Under the pieces are notes generated by a model that saw nothing but the letters and a program-made list of their open reading frames with translations, did no database searches and was not told the origin of the DNA. A DNA stretch of 6,582 nucleotides, taken from NCBI GenBank assembly GCA_030830595.1, contig JAURMS010000071.1:1-6582 (forward strand), written 5' to 3'. Positions 1-5,100 of the stretch are shown here, in pieces. The stretch's first letter is position 1; each line of letters opens with the position of its first letter. Both the position numbers and the translations under genes were made by a program. Origin of the DNA: Gammaproteobacteria bacterium (GTDB lineage: Bacteria; Pseudomonadota; Gammaproteobacteria; Steroidobacterales; Steroidobacteraceae).

Positions 1-662
1 CCAACATATCCAACCAGGAACGTCCTGCCCTTTTTGAGTTCCGGTTTTGGCGGCACGACTTTGACACGCGCGAGATCGGGACCACTTCGAACAACGAACA
101 CCCGACTCTCGTCCATTCCTCCTCGTTCGATCGCAATTTTCTTGTACGACTCGTTAGTTGAGATTGTCACGTCCGCACACTTGAAGGTGAGCCTTTCGAG
201 CCAGCAAACCAGGAAGTAAAAGAGGTCCTTCCTGCCAAATTTAGCCAAATAAAGCTCTGGATTAATATCGTGATGATCGAAGAGGAACCGCTTGCCAAAA
301 ACCTTGAAAACGAGGCTAACAAGGAAAATGGTGTCTGGCGGATTGCAGGCATGGATCACGTCAAAACCGCGACGCCGACTCACCCGGAAGGCCAGCACAA
401 GTTGCCAAAAAAGCGCTGATAGATACTCGACTGCATAACCAAATGCCCCATTTCCCTCCCAGGCCATGGGATGTCTGAAAATATGAACCCCTTCAATGAC
501 CTCGAAAGAGGCCGGGCAATCCTTGCCTTTGGGACAGATCACATTTACTTCATATCCAGCAGCAACGAGGGTGCGGGCCTCCTGCCAGACTCTCCGATCA
601 AACGGAACAGGCAGGTTTTCAACTACTATGAGAACCCGGCGTTTCTTACCAGGCAATGCCAT
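1..662 (-). CDS. GT4-type (group 1) glycosyltransferase, N-terminal part, runs off left edge
   Basis: I translated this frame by hand. It is open from ATG at 662 to base 3, giving 220 whole codons with no stop, so the 3' end is outside the window. Seen: a basic start (MALPGKKRR), a first beta-strand VLIVVENLP (10-18), then PFDRRVWQEARTL (20-32). These form the usual opening of the N-terminal Rossmann domain of GT-B, GT4-family enzymes that assemble O-antigen or exopolysaccharide repeat units. Further family-like motifs are DVIHACNPPD (101-110) and FDHHDINPELY (128-138). VVRSGPD (190-196) and FLVGYVG (215-221) mark the hinge into the missing nucleotide-sugar-binding C-terminal domain. A hydrophobic patch near 80-120 fits a membrane-associated enzyme. 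AGGA at 673-670 lies 7 bases before the ATG, inside the dehydrogenase gene, which supports this start. The gene overlaps algD by 17 bases, suggesting translational coupling. The donor sugar and acceptor cannot be told from this half. The closest remembered relatives are WbuB/WcaI-like transferases. Confidence 0.88.
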   Translation of the reverse strand, partial: MALPGKKRRVLIVVENLPVPFDRRVWQEARTLVAAGYEVNVICPKGKDCPASFEVIEGVHIFRHPMAWEGNGAFGYAVEYLSALFWQLVLAFRVSRRRGFDVIHACNPPDTIFLVSLVFKVFGKRFLFDHHDINPELYLAKFGRKDLFYFLVCWLERLTFKCADVTISTNESYKKIAIERGGMDESRVFVVRSGPDLARVKVVPPKPELKKGRTFLVGYV

Positions 663-1959
663 CGTAGCGTCCTGCCAGGCTAACCTGCTTGGAGATTCTC
701 GCGAGGTCTACCACGACCTGTCCTTCACGTATGTTCTCCAGAAGCCCAGCGAACTCAGGATCGTTGTTACCTACAACGATCGTCTCCGCATGGTCCAATA
801 CCTCTCTGACTGATGAGAGCATGATCCGAGAGATGTGGGGAATTCTGTTCAAAATGTAATCCCGGTTGGCCCCTACCAGCCGAGCGAGACTCACGTTTCG
901 ATCATATACCCTTAGATCGTAACCCTTACCCAGCAGTCGCTCGATGAGCTCGACGATTGGGCTTTCCCGGAGATCATCCGTGCCGGCCTTGAAGCTGAAT
1001 CCAAGCACTCCAACCCGTTTCTGGCCTTTTTCAATGACCATCTGCAGCGCCCGTTCCAGATGCGCCTGGTTAGCCTGCATGACCGAACTAAGGAGCGGGA
1101 GCTCTAGATCAAGGGTTCGCGCACGATGGGTGAAAGCTCTTACATCCTTAGGCAGGCACGAGCCACCAAAGCTAAACCCGGGGCGAAGGTAGTATGGAGA
1201 AATATTCAACTTTTGGTCCTGACAGAAAATCTCCATCACGCCATGGCCATCAATACCCAGCGCCTTGCAAAACACGCCAATTTCATTTCCAAACACTACC
1301 TTGACGGCATGCCAGCAATTGTCAGCATACTTGACCATCTCGGCCGTTCTTATGTCGGTCCTTATAAGTGGTGCGGTCAAATTTGAATAGACGTCCGCCA
1401 GCATGTCACCGCTTACTTGATCCGTCTCTCCGATAACTGTCTTTGGGGGATGATAGAAGTCATCGACGGCAGAGCCCTCACGCAAAAACTCGGGGTTTGC
1501 GCAAACACCAAAATCGACGCCTGCGCGCTTACCAGAATACTCCTCAAGGGTGGCAATCACGACGTCATCGGTCGAACCCGGTAACACCGTGCTTCTCTGG
1601 ACAACCACATGAAAACTCTTCTTATCCCGCAAGGCCACGCCAATTTCCTCGCAAACCTTGCGCACAAACCGTAAGTCGAGGCCTCCATTCATTTGGCTGG
1701 GAGTGCCAACACAGACAAAGCTCATGTCACTTTGGTGTACGGCTTCCGAGACATCTACGGATGCGCGGAGTTTTTTTTCGGCTACCGCGGCATGAACGAT
1801 ATCGCCAATTTTTGCCTCGATGATTGGTGACTTCCCTGAGTTTATGAGATTGATTTTTTCTTGATTCGGATCGACGCCGATTACTGTGTGGCCGTCCTGC
1901 GCGAGGCACCCAGCCGCCACCGTCCCAACGTATCCAAGACCGAAAACACTTATCCGCAC
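646..1959 (-). CDS. algD: GDP-mannose 6-dehydrogenase (AlgD family), complete, GTG start
   Basis: This cytoplasmic NAD-dependent enzyme oxidises GDP-mannose in two steps to GDP-mannuronic acid, the donor for alginate and other uronate polymers. The protein has 437 residues; P. aeruginosa AlgD has 436. Seen: a Rossmann motif GLGYVG (7-12), D30 and K35 for NAD ribose binding, VGTP (84-87), NPEFLRE (155-161), K210, N214 and H217, and the catalytic cysteine C268 in GGSCLPKD (265-272). K324 lies in FKAGTDDLRESP (323-334), in the C-terminal domain. The stretch CQDQKLN (246-252) followed by YYLRPGF (256-262) resembles AlgD rather than UDP-glucose dehydrogenases, which usually have a different sequence before the RPG. 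In AlgD, residues around 256-262 contact GDP-mannose across the dimer. The start is GTG at 1959: it gives the family N-terminus MRISVFGLGYVG and has a strong Shine-Dalgarno site upstream. Position 213 is Asp, where I recall Cys in the Pseudomonas enzyme. UDP-glucose dehydrogenase is the main alternative. Confidence 0.92.
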   Translation of the reverse strand: MRISVFGLGYVGTVAAGCLAQDGHTVIGVDPNQEKINLINSGKSPIIEAKIGDIVHAAVAEKKLRASVDVSEAVHQSDMSFVCVGTPSQMNGGLDLRFVRKVCEEIGVALRDKKSFHVVVQRSTVLPGSTDDVVIATLEEYSGKRAGVDFGVCANPEFLREGSAVDDFYHPPKTVIGETDQVSGDMLADVYSNLTAPLIRTDIRTAEMVKYADNCWHAVKVVFGNEIGVFCKALGIDGHGVMEIFCQDQKLNISPYYLRPGFSFGGSCLPKDVRAFTHRARTLDLELPLLSSVMQANQAHLERALQMVIEKGQKRVGVLGFSFKAGTDDLRESPIVELIERLLGKGYDLRVYDRNVSLARLVGANRDYILNRIPHISRIMLSSVREVLDHAETIVVGNNDPEFAGLLENIREGQVVVDLARISKQVSLAGRYDGIAW

Positions 1960-1964
1960 GATTT

Positions 1965-1970
1965 CTCCCT
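1965..1970 (-). promoter_or_regulatory. Shine-Dalgarno site fixing the GTG start of algD
   Basis: On the minus strand the sequence reads AGGGAG, followed by five bases (AAATC) and then GTG at 1959. The good match and normal spacing support GTG as the start. Translation from there gives exactly the conserved MRISVFGLGYVG N-terminus of the AlgD family. Confidence 0.8.
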
Positions 1971-2035
1971 TGCAGCGGCCACCAGGGACACAGCAGTTGC
2001 CTTTCGAAGTGGCTTAACCCAAGTGACGTTTTGGC

Positions 2036-2063
2036 AATATTTTTGTCTTATCTAGCTTATCAA
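2036..2063 (-). promoter_or_regulatory. Weak candidate promoter for the algD-glycosyltransferase operon
   Basis: On the minus strand TTGATA (2063-2058) matches the sigma-70 -35 consensus at five of six positions. AATATT (2041-2036), 16 bases further on, matches the -10 at four of six. The stretch is the most AT-rich part of the gap and lies about 75 bases before the GTG start. Neither the -10 nor the spacing is strong, and the -35 overlaps the T-run of the candidate terminator. A promoter somewhere in this gap is plausible because a terminator precedes algD, but this exact site is a guess. Confidence 0.25.
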
Positions 2064-2103
2064 AAAAACCAGGTCGTTCTTGGCTGCTGCCGCCTGACGC
2101 TGG
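2062..2103 (-). terminator. Probable rho-independent terminator after the outer-membrane protein gene
   Basis: Read on the minus strand, CCAG-C-GTC (2103-2096) can pair with GAC-CTGG (2075-2069). This makes a seven-base-pair stem with one bulged C. The 20-base loop can itself form a short GGC/GCC stem (2094-2092 with 2084-2082). Seven T residues (2068-2062) follow directly. The structure begins about 15 bases after the TAA stop at 2121-2119. The bulge and long loop make it weaker than an ideal terminator, but position and T-run are right. Confidence 0.55.
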
Positions 2104-2118
2104 CCTTTATTATGTCGC

Positions 2119-5100
2119 TTAGAGCACCCCCACTACGTTGATGAACGCACCCTGATGGTCGTAATTCAGGTCGGTGAGATCGTCCGAGAAGTCGGTGAAG
2201 TTATAGCCGATCCCGACCTTGAAACGCTCGCCGAACTGGCGTGACACGGCCAGCAGGAAGCCGGTCTTGGCCTGGTCGATGTCGGGCAGTTGCAGCGTGC
2301 GCGCCTCGGCAGTCACCTCATACAGCTTGCGGAAGCGCCAGTCGGCACGCAGCACCATGAGATGGGCCGTGTTGTCGAAGAACTCCCGGGCCTCGCGATC
2401 GATGCTCACCTGACCGAGGCGGTAGGCGTACTTGCCGCCCACCGTGATGTTGGCGGTGAAGTCGTAGCTCAGGTCCACCGCCGCCACGTGGCTCCTCTGC
2501 ACGAACTCGGAGGCGATGCCCTGCAGGCTCAGCTGGTCGGTGGTCGGCACGTTATAGAAGTAGGTGTACTTGGCCAGCGCGTTCAAGCGGTCGTTGGCCA
2601 CGGGCCGGTAGGCGTAGCCAATCACGGCCTCGGTGTAGCCGCCCTCGTAGAACGCCCCGCGTGAGCTGTCGCTGCTGGAATAGTTCAGCTTGCCGATCAC
2701 CCGGCCATCGGGGTTGACCTGGTACTTGAAGTTGTTACGGAACAGCCAGGTGGTGCGCTTCTCCTGGCCAAGGTCCGGACGGGTCCGGTCGTCCATCCGG
2801 TACTCGATGGCGCTGGAGAGCTGCACGCTGTCGAAGCCGTAGCCCACCCTGACGCTACCGGCCATCCGGTCGGTCTCGGCACCGGTGTTGGAGTCCACCA
2901 GCGTGCCCACATCCGCAGTGAAGCCAAGGTTCAGGCGTTCACTGGCGACGAGGTTGACGCCTGCCGAGTGGGTCAGGCCGGAAAGCCCGCCGGTGTCCTG
3001 GTAGCGCTCCTCGAGGAACACGCTGGTGCTGTCGGAGACGCGGGTCTTCATGCCCGAGACCAGGCTGCCCTGCCGACCCGGCAGGCCGTTGTCGGTGCGC
3101 TCGTTTTCCAGCGCATAGTTCAGGTACAGGCTGGTCCGGTCGGAGTAGGCAAACTTGGTGCCCAGCCGTGCCCCGATGCCGAGGTCGCCTTCGGAGAGCT
3201 CGCCGTCCAGGTTCAATCGATCATTGATCCGGTACTGGCCACCGAATCCAATTCGGTTGTTGTCCTCCCGATCACCGTCGGAGGCCAGCGTGCCCTGCAG
3301 GAATCCATAGGCCTGCCAGTCGCCGCCCGGGTTGTAGGTGGCCTGAATCACGGCATCGGTGCGATCGCCCTGCTGCTGGGTCAGCGGCACCTCGATCGAG
3401 TCATCCTCGCGCTGGTCGGTGCGCAGGCCCGCCTCGAGGTTCCAGTACTCACCGAGGCGATAGCCCAGGTTGAGCTCCAGCGAGGTGCTGGTCAGGCCGC
3501 CGGCCTGCACGCGCCGATGACCCTTGCCCGCCAGCGTGAGGCCCCAGCCCACGGGCATCCGGATGGTGCCACCGTAGTACTGGGTGTCCCTGATCGAGGC
3601 CATGCCGGGCGCAGAGTAACCGGCCTCTACATCCTGAACGAAGAGCGTCACGCGGCCATCCCAATCGGTGAAAAAGTCCGCGAGGCTCATGCTGAAGTCC
3701 GCCCGGTAGGCCGCAGCACTGGCGTCGGCGAAGGCGAAGGTGTCGAAGCCGCTGAAGCCGAAGCCCCCGTCGTTGGAACTGAGCGCGCCGGACACCAGTC
3801 CCTCGCTGCTGCCGCCCTGGAACTTCACCCAGGAGTCGGCACTGACCCGCACCGTCAGGTCGGCACCGATCAGGCTGTTGTTCATGCCGCCATCGTCGGC
3901 ACTGCTGGCCGTCAGGCCCACCTTCACGCGGTCGTTGATCCAGTACTGGCCCTGCCCGCCGAAGGCCACGGCGTCGAGCTCATCGAAACCCGGGGTGTAC
4001 TCGTAGCGCACCACCAGCCAGGCCTCATCGCCGCTCAGGCCACTGGAGCGCACCAGCATGTTGTCGCTGGCGGTCGAGGACAGCGGCTCGGCCAGGAGGA
4101 TCCGCCCCTGCAGGTAGTCGACGTCGTAGTCGATCACCGGCCGGAGGTTCACCACGCCGGTGACCACTCCAGAATCCTTGTCGCGCAACTCGATGCGCAC
4201 CCGCTCGGAGCCCGTCAGCAGGTCTTGGTTGCGCAGGTAGTACAGCGAACCGCCGGTGCCACGGAACTGTTCGTAGCTCGGCAGCGTGCCGGGCTCGGCC
4301 GCGAAACCATCCACGACCAGGCGCTGCTCGCCAAAGCCGGTCTGGGCATCGGATTGATAATGGGCGGTGACGCCATACAGGCCGCGGTCCACCTGCGCCA
4401 GCTCGTTGGCCATGTAGCTGGCCTTGAAGTTGCCCCACAGCGCGTAGTTATTGTCGCGGCTGAGCTTCATGTAGAGCTTGCCGAGCGTGGGCGCCATTTC
4501 CTCGACCACGCTGTCATCGCCGAAGGTCGGATAGTGGTTGTCCGGGTCAATGCGGCGGAACAGCGACTCGGGCGACTTGTCCAGGAAGTTACTGAACAGC
4601 TCGTCGAGAGGGCCCTCGCGAGTATCGGCGCTCGCGGTCAGTTTCCACTGGTTGGCGAACTCACCATCCAGGAAGAAGGCGAAGCGCCCATCCATGTCGG
4701 AGTCGATCGGGGTCGGCGCATTCTCGCCCTGCAGCAGCTTGACCGGGCCATTGCTGGTGTTCTGCGAGAAGGTGACATCGGCCATGCCCACGTAGAACCA
4801 GTCGCGCTGCTCGAACTTGAAGTCGCGCAGGTAGAGCTGGCCATTGCCCTTGTTGTCGAGCACCGCCACCTCGACGGTGTGGGCCCCATCAGGCAGGATC
4901 TCCTCGGCCACGAAGCGGCCCTCGGCATCGACCGGAACCTCGCGCCCGGCTACCCAGACACCGTAGCCTGCGGGCACCTTGCTGCCGCGCACGCTGACCG
5001 TGCCGTCGCCGAACTCAATATCCTGCCTCGCCAGTTCGCTTTCGCCGTATGCCGCCAGCAAGGCGTTGGGTTCAACGGGCGCGTCCGCCGCTGGGGGCTG

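Noticed and set aside
34..813. Several short plus-strand open frames (34-219, 471-683, 496-813)
   Set aside because: They lie opposite the glycosyltransferase and the end of algD, which have strong family motifs in the minus frames. Their translations have no recognisable features.
646..1959. UDP-glucose 6-dehydrogenase as the identity of the dehydrogenase
   Set aside because: Length, the position of C268, CQDQKLN and YYLRPGF all follow AlgD. The same superfamily fold means that only an assay or a phylogeny could settle it fully.
1996..2035. Short repeats in the gap (CACTT twice, 14 bases apart; CCAA...TTGG around AACGTCAC) as an operator
   Set aside because: The arms are only four or five bases long and could easily arise by chance.
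1960..2060. AlgU (sigma-E type) or sigma-54 promoter upstream of algD
   Set aside because: I found no GAACTT with a properly spaced TCTGA-like box on the minus strand. The TGGCA on the plus strand lacks the GC element at the required distance and points away from algD.
4688..4701. DSDMDG (residues 626-631) as an EF-hand calcium loop
   Set aside because: The twelfth loop position is Leu rather than Asp/Glu, and the following residues form a beta-strand, so it is better read as a turn in the central module.
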